This document shows positions 51,197-60,915 of a DNA stretch of 64,000 nucleotides, in pieces. The translations under genes were made by a program, and so were the position numbers. The notes below the pieces were generated by a model, which saw only the letters and a list, made by a program, of their open reading frames with translations, ran no database searches and was not told where the DNA came from. Position 1 is the stretch's first letter, and every line of letters starts with the position of its first letter. Source of the DNA: JACVRW01 sp963734365 (GTDB lineage: Bacteria; Actinomycetota; Thermoleophilia; Solirubrobacterales; Thermoleophilaceae); the NCBI GenBank assembly GCA_963734365.1, contig CAVTGV010000004.1, forward strand, positions 496,001-560,000, in the 5' to 3' direction.

Positions 51197-53991
51197 GGGC
51201 TCACGCTACGGTCTCGGATCGGCACCGGTATCCGGTCGGTCCCGCGCCTCTCCGGTGGCGGACTACTGATTGGGGCACGCCGGCGGACCACCCAGCGACG
51301 CAACTCGTCGGCGCCCCAGACGATGAACGGGAACGGGGCGACGAACAGCAGCATGTCTGGCGTCAGCGCGGCCGTGCCGAGCAGGCTCTGGAACGGCGGC
51401 GCGTAGATCAGCAGCGCCGCGAGCGCCAGCTCGAAGGCGATGCCCCAGAGCAGCAGATGGTTGCTGAGCACGCCAACGGATCGCAAGGACGCGCGCTCGG
51501 TGCGAGCTGCGAAGGCGGTGCCGACCTGCCCCGCGAGCATCCCGAGGAAAGTCATCGTCGTCGCTTGCAGATAGGCGTGGTGTAGCTCGTGCCCCTTGCC
51601 GGTCGGATCGCCGGGGCTCCAGCCCGCCTTGAGCAGGACGTAGAAGAACCCTGCCATGGCAAGGCCCGCGCAGATGACGCCCAGGAACAGCCAGGCACGA
51701 AACAGCATCGGAGGCTGGATCACGCTCTCCGACCGTCGTCGGGGCGGCCGCGCCATCAGCCCGGGCTCTGCCGGCTCACGACCGAGCGCCAGCGCGGGCA
51801 GCGTCTCCGTCCCCACGTCGAATGCCAGCAGCAGCGGCACGGTCAGCGGCAACGGGATCGCTCCGCCGCCGAACGCGAATACCATGAACGGCACCACCTC
51901 GGGGGTGGTGTGGGCGAAGATGTAGAGGATGAACTTGCGGATGTTGTCGTAGACGCGGCGCCCCGCCTCGACCGCTGCGACGATCGTGGCGAAGTTGTCA
52001 TCGGTCAGAACCACCGTCGACGCTTCGCGAGCGACATCGGTGCCCGAGCGACCCATCGCGACGCCGATGTCCGCACGGCGCAGCGCCGGAGCGTCGTTGA
52101 CCCCGTCACCGGTCATCGCGACCACGTGCTGCTCGGCGCGCAGCGCGTCAGCGATGCGCAGCTTGGCCTCCGGGGAGCTGCGCGCGAAGATTAGCTCGCG
52201 TCCTTCGCGCAATACACCGTCGAGTTCGTCCTCGCTCATGCCATCGAGCTCCTCGCCGGTGACGATTGTGGGTTGGTCTCCGGCGATCCCGACGCGGCGG
52301 GCGATCGCGGCCGCGGTCAGTCCGTTGTCCCCGGTGACGACAATGATGCGGATCCCGGCGTCGTGGCAGCGGGCGACCGCGTCCGGGACCTCCGCCCGCG
52401 GCGGATCGAACATCGCCACGAGCCCGAGGAGGCAGAGGCCGCTCTCGGCTTGCTCGCGGCGTTCAGGCGATGGCGCATCGATCGGGAGCTTGCGCCGGGC
52501 AGCGCCGAGAACGCGCAGGCCGCGGCTCGCATAGGTCGCCACGAGCCGCTCCACCTCCTCGCGCTCGCGCACGCCCAGTTGCCGCTCTTTGCCGTCCCGC
52601 CCGACGATGGTGGTGCAGCGCGGCAGGAGTGCCTCGGGAGCTCCCTTGGAGTGCACCCACAGCGCGCCGTCGTAGTCATCGAGCGTCGACATCAGCTTGA
52701 GCACCGGGTCAAAGTGAAAGTGCGCGCGGCGGTGGCTCTCACGGTGAGCGACGCTGGTGTTCTCGTGCAGGCGCGAGGCGGCGTCGAGCAGCGCCAGCTC
52801 GGTCGGATCGCCGGTGCCCGCCTCCAGGTCGGCGTTGCTGCACGCCGCTAGCGCCCGCGCCACTGCCGTCAGAGTGGAGTGCGCAGGTGAGGGGGCGATG
52901 TCGTCGGAGTGCTCGAAGTCCAGCTCCCCGGCCGGGGTCCAGATGGCGATTGGGCGCATCCGGTTTTCGGTCAGGGTCCCGGTCTTGTCGGTGCAGATCA
53001 CGCTCGTGGAGCCGAGCGTTTCGACCGCACTGAGGCGCTTGACGACCGCGCCCTGGCGGACGAGCTCGCGGACCCCGACGGCCAGGGCCAGTGTGATCAC
53101 CGGCAGGAGCCCCTCGGGCACGTTTCCCACCAGAAGGCCGACCGCGAAGACGACGGCCTCACTGAGCGGCAGTCCCGCCACGAACGTCGCGACCGGCACG
53201 AAGGCGACGCCCATCGCCACCGCGATCAAGGCGATCAGCCAGGCAACGCGACGCACCTGGCTCTCGAGTGGGCTCTCCTCCTGCTCGACGCGCTCAGAGA
53301 GCGCCGCGATCCGGCCCAGCTCGGTATGCATGCCGGTTGCGTAGACGATTGCCTGCGCCTCACCGCCGGTGCAGGTGGCGCCCGAGAAGACCAGGTCGCG
53401 CGCCTCGATTCTCGGGACGCTCGTGTCCTGCAGGTTCGCAGCGCGGAAGACGGGGACCGACTCCCCGCTGAGCGTCGAGAGGTCCACCTCGACACCGCCG
53501 GACAAGAGCCGGGCGTCGGCCGAGATGCGATCGCCCTCCTTGACCGCGAGCACGTCGCCGGGAACCAGCAGAGCGGCGTCCACGATCTGCTCGCTCCCGT
53601 CGCGCAAGACTTTCGCGCGTTCGGGCAGGTAGCGCGCCAGCGCCTCGACCGCCCGTTCCGCCTGCATCTCCTGCGCGAACGCAAAGGCCGCGTTGATCAG
53701 GATGACGACGACGATCGCCAGGGCGATCGGAAGGATGCCCGCAGCCCAGGCCAGCGCGGCCGCCGCCCAGAGCAGCAGGGCGAGCGGGTGCGTGAACTGG
53801 CGGGCCAGCTCCCGCGGCCAGCGCCGGCCTCCGCGCCGCTGCAGCGTATTCGGCCCGTACTGGGTCAGCCGGCGGGCTGCCTCACGCGACGACAGCCCTG
53901 ACGGCGAGCTGGCCAGATCACGCAAGAGGAGCTCGCTGCGCTCCTCGGGATCAACGCGGTTGGCCGCATCCGGCTGCGCGGGCTCAGCCAT
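51193..53991 (-). CDS. P-type ATPase, CtpF/P2-like
   Basis: 932 residues from ATG 53991 (MAEPAQPDAANRVDPEER), a full-length P2-type pump. It has a cation_ATPase_N domain (LTQYGPNTLQRRGG), actuator STLSGESVPVFR, membrane motif VGNVPEGLLPVITLALAVG, phosphorylation site DKTGTLTENRM, KGAPEALL nucleotide domain, and GDGVNDAPALRRADIGVAMG. A C-terminal six-helix domain is present. The ion is likely Ca or Na; M. tuberculosis CtpF, which has the same Usp-gene neighbour, is a calcium-linked P2 ATPase. It starts 7 nt after the Usp stop. Confidence 0.93.
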   Translation of the reverse strand: MAEPAQPDAANRVDPEERSELLLRDLASSPSGLSSREAARRLTQYGPNTLQRRGGRRWPRELARQFTHPLALLLWAAAALAWAAGILPIALAIVVVILINAAFAFAQEMQAERAVEALARYLPERAKVLRDGSEQIVDAALLVPGDVLAVKEGDRISADARLLSGGVEVDLSTLSGESVPVFRAANLQDTSVPRIEARDLVFSGATCTGGEAQAIVYATGMHTELGRIAALSERVEQEESPLESQVRRVAWLIALIAVAMGVAFVPVATFVAGLPLSEAVVFAVGLLVGNVPEGLLPVITLALAVGVRELVRQGAVVKRLSAVETLGSTSVICTDKTGTLTENRMRPIAIWTPAGELDFEHSDDIAPSPAHSTLTAVARALAACSNADLEAGTGDPTELALLDAASRLHENTSVAHRESHRRAHFHFDPVLKLMSTLDDYDGALWVHSKGAPEALLPRCTTIVGRDGKERQLGVREREEVERLVATYASRGLRVLGAARRKLPIDAPSPERREQAESGLCLLGLVAMFDPPRAEVPDAVARCHDAGIRIIVVTGDNGLTAAAIARRVGIAGDQPTIVTGEELDGMSEDELDGVLREGRELIFARSSPEAKLRIADALRAEQHVVAMTGDGVNDAPALRRADIGVAMGRSGTDVAREASTVVLTDDNFATIVAAVEAGRRVYDNIRKFILYIFAHTTPEVVPFMVFAFGGGAIPLPLTVPLLLAFDVGTETLPALALGREPAEPGLMARPPRRRSESVIQPPMLFRAWLFLGVICAGLAMAGFFYVLLKAGWSPGDPTGKGHELHHAYLQATTMTFLGMLAGQVGTAFAARTERASLRSVGVLSNHLLLWGIAFELALAALLIYAPPFQSLLGTAALTPDMLLFVAPFPFIVWGADELRRWVVRRRAPISSPPPERRGTDRIPVPIRDRSVSP

Positions 53992-53998
53992 TGCGCCG

Positions 53999-54938
53999 TC
54001 AGTCTGGCGGCCGGACGACCAGCACCGGTGCCGGCGCGTAGTGCACCAGTGCGCGCGAGACGCTCCCCAACAACGCCGCTTGGAAGGCCGAGTTCCCACG
54101 TGAGCCGACGACCACCGCGGCGGCGCGATGTTCGTGCGCCGTGTGGAGCAGAGTGCGCCAGGCGTTGCCGTCGGCCTGCACCGCTTCCGCCCGAGCCTCC
54201 AGCCCCTGTGCTGCGGCGATGCGGGCGCCCTGCTCGGAGGTCCGCTGCGCGCCCTCGCGGGCGCCGCGGTCTATCTCTGCGGCGCCTTTTGTGACGACCG
54301 CCACCGGCGCGCCGGCGATGCCGGCCGGAGCCACGGCCATGTAGGAGGTCCAGACGGTCTGCAGAATCGCCTCGCGCACGTTGAGCAACCGGCCGGCTGC
54401 TTCCACGGCCGCATCGGCATTCGCGGAGCCGTCGTAGCCGATGACCAGGGGCCCGGGCGCATGCAGCTCCTCCGGCGGCGGCACGATCAGGACGGGCAGG
54501 TGGGCGTGATCGAGCACGCCGGAGGAGACGCTCCCCAGCAGCGCGCTCTTCACCCTGCCGAGTCCGCGCGACCCCACGACGACGGCGGCGGCATCGTGGC
54601 GCTCGGCCAGCTCGAGCAGCGTCGGCCACGCCTTGGGCCGGCCGCGAGCGACGCTGGCAATGGCATCGAAGCCCGCCGCCTCGGCGAGCTCCGCACCGCG
54701 CGACGCGATCAGCTCGGCTTCGCGGGCGTCCTCCGCGTCCATCTCCTCGGCGGCCTCCTTCATCGAGGCCGTGAGTTGGTCGATGTCGGTGTGCAGCAAC
54801 AGCTCTGCCAGCGAGTCCCAAACGTATGCCACCACCGCGCGCCGCGGCGCGAGCAGGTCCCCCGCGCAGCGGATCGCGGTCTCGGCGTCCTCGGAGCCGT
54901 CGTACCCGATCAGGATCGGTGCCGCTGCTGTCTTGCAT
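53999..54938 (-). CDS. Tandem universal stress protein (frameshifted N-terminus)
   Basis: About 312 residues in two Usp domains. Domain 1 has GSRGLGRVKSALLGSVSSG and domain 2 GSRGNSAFQAALLGSVSRA, both close to the canonical ATP loop. The first strand PILIGYDGSEDAETAIRCAG has no start codon in its own frame. The nearest ATG (54938, reading MQDSSG) is one base out of frame, so a single-base error near 54915-54930 is likely. Without it, a GTG start at 54835 would lose the first strand. The gene leads the operon with the CtpF-like and WS/DGAT genes. Operator candidate 15 is 60 nt upstream, inside the end of the preceding gene. Confidence 0.87.
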
Positions 54939-54948
54939 GAGCCGCAGC

Positions 54949-57692
54949 CTAGGACGCCGTGTCGGCACTGGCTACCGCGTCATCCCGCCTCGTGGATCCG
55001 TGGGAACTACTGACGGCCGGCGGCTCGGCGCCCAGCGCCGGCCAGGGCACCCGCGGCCCGGGCGGGGCGACGCGCACCCGGGCATCCACGACGACCGCGC
55101 CGTGGTCGAGGACCATCACCGGGTTGCAGTCGAGCTCCACGATCTCCGGGTGTGCCGCAGCCAAAGCGCCCAGCCTGGTGACGAGGTCTTCCAGGCCGGC
55201 CACGTCCGCGGGCCTGGCGCCCCGATAGCCGTCGAGCAGGGGGAAGGTCGACAGCGAGCGGATCATCTCGGCCGCCTCGCGGGGACCGATCGGCGCGAGG
55301 CGCACCGACACGTCGCCGAGCAGCTCGACCACCGTGCCTCCGGCCGCGCATGCGACCAGCGGACCGAGCAGCGGGTCGACGGTGATGCCGGCGAGCATCT
55401 CGACGCCGCCGGTGACGTACCGCTGGACGAGGAAGCCCTGCGGGGCCAGGCCGCGGCGGCGCAGGCGCCTCGACATGCTCTGTGCCGACGCGCCGTACTG
55501 CCTCCTCGCCTTCGAGACCCGTCTGAACGGCACCCAGGTCGGTCTTGTGGACTATGCCCTCGCCGACTGCCTTCAGCGCTACGGGGCACCCCAGCGCCGC
55601 GGCGGCGCGGCCCGCCTCGGTCGGGGTTGCGGCGCGCAGCAGTCTCCACCAGCGGTACAGCCCACGCCTCGAGCAGCAGGCTGGTCTCCGTGTCCGAGAG
55701 CCAGCGCTCGCCCTTGCTCACCGCAGCGGCGAGCAGTCCGGCCGCCTCTTCGGGGCGCGCGTCGTCGAAGGCCGGAGGCTCGTCGGGCGGAGCCTCACGC
55801 CACTCGGCGAGGCGAGCCGCCGCGGAGAGCGCCCGGGCCGCGCCCTCGGGGTAGGAGAACCGGGCAGCGCCTGCGCCGTCGTGCTGCCCGACGGCCGCTC
55901 CGAACACCACCGCCATGACGGGGACGGCGGCATCGCGAGCGACGGCGTCGATGGCGTCCTGAACCTCGGCCGCCGTGGCGCTCAGCGCCGGCGTGAACAG
56001 CGCCACCAGCGCGTCGACCTCGCCCGAGTCAGCCAGGAGGCGCAGGACGGCGTCGAACTCCTCGGGACCCGCGGCGGCCAGCATGTCGACCGGGTTGCGC
56101 GTGGACGCGTGGCCCGGCAGCAGCTCGCGCAGCCGCGCGGACAACTGCTCTGACAGCTCGGGAAGCACCAGGCCGCCCGCCTCGCAGGCGTCGGCGCACA
56201 GGATTGCGGGGCCCCCCGCGTTCGTCACGACGCCCACTCGTCGCCCGGTAGGCGGCCCCTGCGACGCGAGCAGCGCGCCGATGTCGAACAGCTCGCCGAG
56301 GGTGTCCGCTTGGACGATGCCGGCCTGGCCGAAGAGCGCCTCGATGCCTGCATCCGACGCGGCGACGACGGCGCCGGTGTGCGACGCGGCGGCGCGTGCG
56401 CCCGCGCCCGACCGGCCCGCCCGCAGCGCGACGATGGGCTTCCGGCGGGCCAGCCGGCGTGCGATCCGCACGAAGTTGCGCGGGTTGCCGAACGACTCGA
56501 GGTACACGAGCACGACGTCGGTCGAGTCGTCGTCCTCCCAGTACTCGAGCACGTCGTTGGCAGAGATGTCGGGCCGGTTACCGATCGAGACGAACGACGA
56601 CAGTCCGAGCCCGAGGGCGGTGGCCTGCTCGATCAGGGCGAGCCCGACACCGCCGCTCTGCGACAGCAGCGCAACGCGACCCGATGGGGCGGCGTGGGGG
56701 ACAAAGGTGGCGTCGAGCGGGCGGCGCCGTCCCATCAGCCCGAGGCAATTCGGGCCGACCAGCCGGATACCGGCGGCGCGGCATATCGCCATCAGCTGCT
56801 CCTGCAGCAACGCTCCCTCCGCGCCGGCCTCGGCGAAGCCGGCCGATAGGACCAGGAGCGCGCGCACCCCGCGCAGGGCGCAGTCTCGGGCAACGTCCGG
56901 AACATGTTCCGCCCGCACGGCCACCACGACCAGCTCGGGAGCTTCCGGGAGGTCCACGACGGAGGCGTAAGCCTGCAGTCCGGAGACGGTATCGGCGTGC
57001 GGGTTGACGGGGTAGACCGGGCCGTCGAATCCCGAGCGCAGGACGCTGCCGAGCACCGCGGCCCCGACGGAGCCGTCCCGGCGCGAGACTCCCACGACCG
57101 CGACCGACGCCGGCTCGAGGAAATGCCGCATCGCCGCCGTGGCCGCAACGCGCTCGCGCTGCTCGAAGCGCTCCAGCGTCTCGAGTGAGAGCTCGGTGGG
57201 CAGCTCGACCCCGAGGCCTTCACGCGTACGGGCGATCTCCGCGGGGAAGCCGGCCTCCCGGAACACATCGAGCATGCGACGGTTCTCGGGAAGGACGTCC
57301 GCGATGAAGCGCGAGATTCCCTGGTCGCGGGCCGCGCCGGCCAGATGGGCCATGAGGATGGTCCCGACCCCGCGCCCTCGAAGGGCGTCAGCCACCTCGA
57401 ACGCGACCTCGGCGCGATCGCCGTCTATGCGCTCGTAGGCGCCATGGGCAACGATGGCGGGCGGATCCCCGGTCGTCGCCACGAGACCAACGCTGTGCCG
57501 CTCGTCTGCACTGGCTGCCCAGCGTGCCGCGCCGCGCAGGTCCGCCGCCCCGGAGAAAAAACGCAGCCGCCGGGACTCGGGCGACATTCCCTCCAGAAGG
57601 GCCAGCAGCCCGTCGAAGTCGTCCTCCTTCACAGGCCGAACGGAGACGGTCGAGCCGTCTCTCAGTACCACCTCCGCCGCTGCGACCGTCAC
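54949..57692 (-). CDS. GNAT-acyl-CoA ligase (NDP-forming) fusion (two frameshifts)
   Basis: About 914 residues after correction. An N-terminal GNAT domain (1-165; VADALRGRGVGTILMAHLAG) precedes the CoA-binding domain (MRHFLEPASVAVVGVSRRDG), ligase domain with the phosphohistidine loop ASHTGAVVAASDAG, and an ATP-grasp beta domain (VALKAVGEGIVHKTDLGAV, LVQRYVTGGVEMLAGITVDP). The frame is lost at about 55628-55655 and about 55483-55505, both in the ATP-grasp part. The architecture is that of Pat-like protein acetyltransferases and ADP-forming acetate-CoA ligases. The GNAT is N-terminal, whereas Salmonella Pat has it C-terminal. GTG start. It shares an operator region with the histidine kinase. 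Confidence 0.88.
54998..55016 (+). promoter_or_regulatory. Operator candidate 15 (usp-ctpF-WS/DGAT operon)
   Basis: CCGTGGGAACTACTGACGG, with an ACTACTGA core (one change). 60 nt upstream of the usp ATG, within the last codons of the acyl-CoA ligase gene, in reverse orientation like operator candidate 8, which also serves a Usp gene. Confidence 0.5.
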
Positions 57693-57743
57693 GCGAGGAG
57701 CATCGCCTCACGACGCCCACTCGGCATCGGAGCGCCGCCACAG

Positions 57744-57765
57744 CGCGCATCCGTAATTTTCCCTG
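57744..57765 (-). promoter_or_regulatory. Operator candidate 16 (acyl-CoA ligase / histidine kinase)
   Basis: Minus strand begins CAGGGAAAATTACGGATGCG: one change in the core, strong right side. 52 nt from the ligase GTG at 57692 and 37 nt from the kinase GTG at 57802, so it can serve both. Confidence 0.65.
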
Positions 57766-57801
57766 ACTTCGCGACCGCTAGCGCGGTACGCTGAGAGCGA
57801 C

Positions 57802-59571
57802 GTGACATCCAGTGATGGCGAACAGTTGGCCCCTGATCGCACACCGCTGAGCCAAGAGCAGCTGGCCAGCCTGTTGGCGGTCGGACGGGCGCTCGTGTCG
57901 GACCTCGACCTCGAGTCAGTACTCAACCAGGTGCTGGAGACGGCACGCGAGTTGACGTCCGCGCGCTATGCCGCCCTCGGCATCCTCGACGAGCGCAAGA
58001 ACCAGCTCGAACGCTTCCTCACCGTCGGGGTCGATGACGAGACCCGCCGCTCGATCGGGCCGCTGCCCCGGGGTCATGGGATCCTCGGCGAGCTGATCCG
58101 CGACCCGAAGCCGTTGCGGCTTCCGGATGTGACCGACCATCCGCGCTCGTACGGGTTCCCGCCCGGCCACCCGCCGATGACGACCTTCCTGGGCGTCCCG
58201 GTGTCCGTTCGCGGAGAGGCTTATGGGAACCTTTACCTGACCGACAAGGCTGACGGGCAAGAATTCACCGACAGCGACGAGCAGCTCCTGGTCGTGCTCG
58301 CCGAGTGGGCCGCAGTCGCGATCGACAACGCGCGGCTATACGAAAGCGTCGAACGTCGCCGCACCGAGCTCGAGCGGGCGGTGCGCGGGCTGGAAGCGAC
58401 GTCCGCCATCTCCCGAGCGGTCGGCTTCGAGACCGAGCTGAGCCGAGTGCTCGAACTGATCGCGAAACGCGGACGCGCGATGTCAGAGGCGCGCTCGTTC
58501 ATGGTGCTGCTCCAAGAAGGCGACACCATGCGAGTCGAGGCCGCCGCCGGGGAGGTTGGCAGCAAATGTGTGGGCACTACGCTGCCACGCGAGCCGACCT
58601 TGGCCGGAACCGTCGCCGCGAGCGGCACAGGCGAACTCGTGCCGGACCTGGCAGCCCGGGTGGGTCATGGGCTCGACATCATCGCGGGCGACGCCCAAGC
58701 GCTGGCGATAGTCCCGCTCGGCTTCCGGGGACGCGCCACCGGCGTCCTGATCGCAATGGACCGGATGCGTCAGGGACCCGCGTTCGACGCCGAGGACCAG
58801 CATCTCCTGGGCTCGTTTGCCGCCAGCGCGGCAATCGCGATCGCCACGGCGCAATCGGTGGAGGCCGAACGTCTGCGTCACTCCCTGCGTGCCTCGGAAG
58901 AGGAACGGGCACGCTGGGCCCGTGAGCTCCACGACGACACCCTTCAGGAGCTCGGGGCCCTGAAGGTGATGCTGGATTCGGCGCGACAGAGCCACGATGC
59001 CGAACGAATGCAGCAGTCGATCGACCAGGCGGTCAGTCAGATCGAGCTCTCCATTCGCGGCCTACAGAGCCTCATCACCGAACTGCGCCCCGCCGCCCTC
59101 GACCAGATCGGGCTGGCGCCGGCCGTCGAGGCTCTGGCGAAGCGAGTGGGGGCGACGTCAGGCTTGAATGTGGACCTTCAAGTCCGGCTCGCCTTCGACG
59201 AGGGAGAGCTTCCCACCCGGTTGGATCCGGATGTGGAAGGAACCCTGTACCGACTCACACAGGAAGCGCTTACCAACGCCATCAAGCACGCGTCGGCTAC
59301 GAACGTCGGCGTGGAGCTTGTCGAGACTCCAGAGACGGTGACCCTGCGCGTCACCGATGACGGGGTCGGCTTCGACACGACTCAGATCAGCGGTGGCTTC
59401 GGCCTCGTCGGCATGCAGGATCGCGTCGGGCTGGTCGGCGGCACTGTCGCTGTCGACTCCGCACCTGTTTCAGGCACCACGGTGCGGGCAGTGGTGCCGG
59501 CTCGGCACCGAGACGAGCACAGGTCGGCGCCCGCGACGCGCACGTCGGGTGCGGACGGGTTGGCGAGCTAG
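57802..59571 (+). CDS. DevS/DosT-like sensor histidine kinase (GAF-GAF-HisKA_3-HATPase)
   Basis: 589 residues, soluble, no membrane helices. GAF domain 1 (about 35-175) contains YGFPPGHPPMTTFLGVPV, the segment that in M. tuberculosis DevS carries the heme-ligating His; here it is His123. GAF domain 2 spans about 205-350. The dimerisation helix has the phosphoacceptor His377 in ARELHDDTLQELGALK. The ATPase domain has TLYRLTQEALTNAIKHA (N box), VTDDGVGFD (G1) and GGFGLVGMQDRV. This is the architecture of heme-based redox/oxygen/NO/CO sensors that phosphorylate a LuxR-type regulator. Heme binding is inferred. GTG start. The 3' end overlaps the oxidoreductase gene by 4 nt. Confidence 0.92.
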   Translation: MTSSDGEQLAPDRTPLSQEQLASLLAVGRALVSDLDLESVLNQVLETARELTSARYAALGILDERKNQLERFLTVGVDDETRRSIGPLPRGHGILGELIRDPKPLRLPDVTDHPRSYGFPPGHPPMTTFLGVPVSVRGEAYGNLYLTDKADGQEFTDSDEQLLVVLAEWAAVAIDNARLYESVERRRTELERAVRGLEATSAISRAVGFETELSRVLELIAKRGRAMSEARSFMVLLQEGDTMRVEAAAGEVGSKCVGTTLPREPTLAGTVAASGTGELVPDLAARVGHGLDIIAGDAQALAIVPLGFRGRATGVLIAMDRMRQGPAFDAEDQHLLGSFAASAAIAIATAQSVEAERLRHSLRASEEERARWARELHDDTLQELGALKVMLDSARQSHDAERMQQSIDQAVSQIELSIRGLQSLITELRPAALDQIGLAPAVEALAKRVGATSGLNVDLQVRLAFDEGELPTRLDPDVEGTLYRLTQEALTNAIKHASATNVGVELVETPETVTLRVTDDGVGFDTTQISGGFGLVGMQDRVGLVGGTVAVDSAPVSGTTVRAVVPARHRDEHRSAPATRTSGADGLAS

Positions 59572-60824
59572 CTCCCGTTCGTCGTACGGTCGATCGGGAC
59601 CAGCCGGGGTCTGCGATCGCGCCCGTGTCCGATTACGGCTCGTCGCCGCGCTGAAGGCGAAACCTCTGCCTCCACAGCCAGGCCGTTGGGCTCCTGCTCC
59701 AGCTCCTCGTGGCGCTGGGCCAGGTAGGGCGCCAACCAGCGACCGGCGATCTTGCTGGGCGGCCACCAGAGGGCGTGCGTGGACGCCGCCGGCGGGTGAT
59801 CCTGTCCGCCACTCACCTCGGCCCGCATGAACTCGGGCTGGCCTCCTGTCAGGAGCAATCCGCGCAGCACCGGCCGGAACGGACGCGGCTCCAGCGGCGC
59901 GCCGAGCCGGGCCGCGATCGCCTCGGCGGCCGCGTCTGCCTGCTGGGTGGCGACGCCGCCCTGCTTGATCGGGGACGTGGTCGCGTCGCCGGCGGCGTAC
60001 ACGTCCGTCTCGCCAGTAACGAGTCCGTGCAGATCGGTAGGGATGAACCCCTCGGAATCATGCTGCAGCCCGGGAAGGAACGGCCCGCGCAGGCGAGGCA
60101 GGCTCACGACCCTGTCGGCCGCGACGCTGGGCCCCGGCACGAGCACGAGCTCGCCGTCGCGCACCTCGGACGGGTAGCGGCCGCCGTGGAACGCGATGCC
60201 ACGCGCGTCGAGCAGCTCACGCACTGCGGCGGAGGGCCCGGGCCCGAAGATCTGGAGCGGGTCCTGCTCAGGCGTGAAGAGCGACAGCTCGTACTTACGC
60301 AAGCCGCGTTCCGCGGCGTGAGCCGCGGTCATGAGCGCGAGCTCGTAGAGCGGCAGCGGCCACGACGCGGCGGCCGGCACGGCAAACGCGACACGACGAA
60401 TGCGCCGCTTGTCGAGCTCCCTCAGAACCGAGCGGAACCGGCTCGTGTACCCGGGACCTCTCAAGGTGGCACTGCCAGGCACGGCGACGGTGGTCTGCGT
60501 TCCTACGGCGACCAGCAGGATCTGGTACGGCATCGTTCTGCCGTCCCAGGTGGTTAGCGTCCGGGCGTCCGTGTCGACCGAGTGGACTCCGGCGAGATGC
60601 AGCGCGGCCCCGTGGTCGCGCGCGATCTGCACGAGGTCGTAGTTCTTAACCTCGCCGAGCCCGAAGGGCTCCGCGACGGCAAGCGGGCGGTAGGTCCAGT
60701 GCGCCTTCGGCGTGACGAGCTCGAGCGCCACCCGCTCCTCGGCCAGGCCGCGCAGCGCGATCAGCGCCTCGAGCGCCGCCACCCCCCCGCCGACGATGGT
60801 CACCTTCGTTTGTCCTCGATGCAT
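59568..60824 (-). CDS. FAD-dependent oxidoreductase, SQR/NDH-2-like fold, cysteine-free
   Basis: 418 residues. FAD-binding GGGVAALEALIALRGL at 12-28, a second dinucleotide region, and the flavin-closing VYAAGDATTSPIKQGGVATQQ. It resembles sulfide:quinone reductases and type II NADH dehydrogenases, but has no cysteine at all, so it cannot do the sulfide chemistry. The C-terminal tail (from about 365) is long and basic. Electron donor and acceptor unknown. It is divergent from a paralogue at 60916-62031, with operator candidate 17 58 nt upstream. Confidence 0.87.
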   Translation of the reverse strand: MHRGQTKVTIVGGGVAALEALIALRGLAEERVALELVTPKAHWTYRPLAVAEPFGLGEVKNYDLVQIARDHGAALHLAGVHSVDTDARTLTTWDGRTMPYQILLVAVGTQTTVAVPGSATLRGPGYTSRFRSVLRELDKRRIRRVAFAVPAAASWPLPLYELALMTAAHAAERGLRKYELSLFTPEQDPLQIFGPGPSAAVRELLDARGIAFHGGRYPSEVRDGELVLVPGPSVAADRVVSLPRLRGPFLPGLQHDSEGFIPTDLHGLVTGETDVYAAGDATTSPIKQGGVATQQADAAAEAIAARLGAPLEPRPFRPVLRGLLLTGGQPEFMRAEVSGGQDHPPAASTHALWWPPSKIAGRWLAPYLAQRHEELEQEPNGLAVEAEVSPSARRRAVIGHGRDRRPRLVPIDRTTNGS

Positions 60825-60881
60825 GCTCTACAGGATGAAAGCGACAGAGGTCTTTGCCATCGGCAGATCGCGCCCTCTCAA

Positions 60882-60898
60882 CTCAGTGGTTTCCCGCA
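60882..60898 (-). promoter_or_regulatory. Operator candidate 17 (divergent FAD oxidoreductases)
   Basis: Minus strand reads TGCGGGAAACCACTGAG: exact left arm plus A-CCAC-type core with two changes. 58 nt from the 60824 ATG and 18 nt from the 60916 GTG. Confidence 0.6.
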
Positions 60899-60915
60899 CG
60901 GGATAGGCTCGCGTC

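Noticed and set aside
59568..60824. Sulfide:quinone reductase
   Set aside because: The protein has the fold but no cysteine at all, so the required redox chemistry is impossible.
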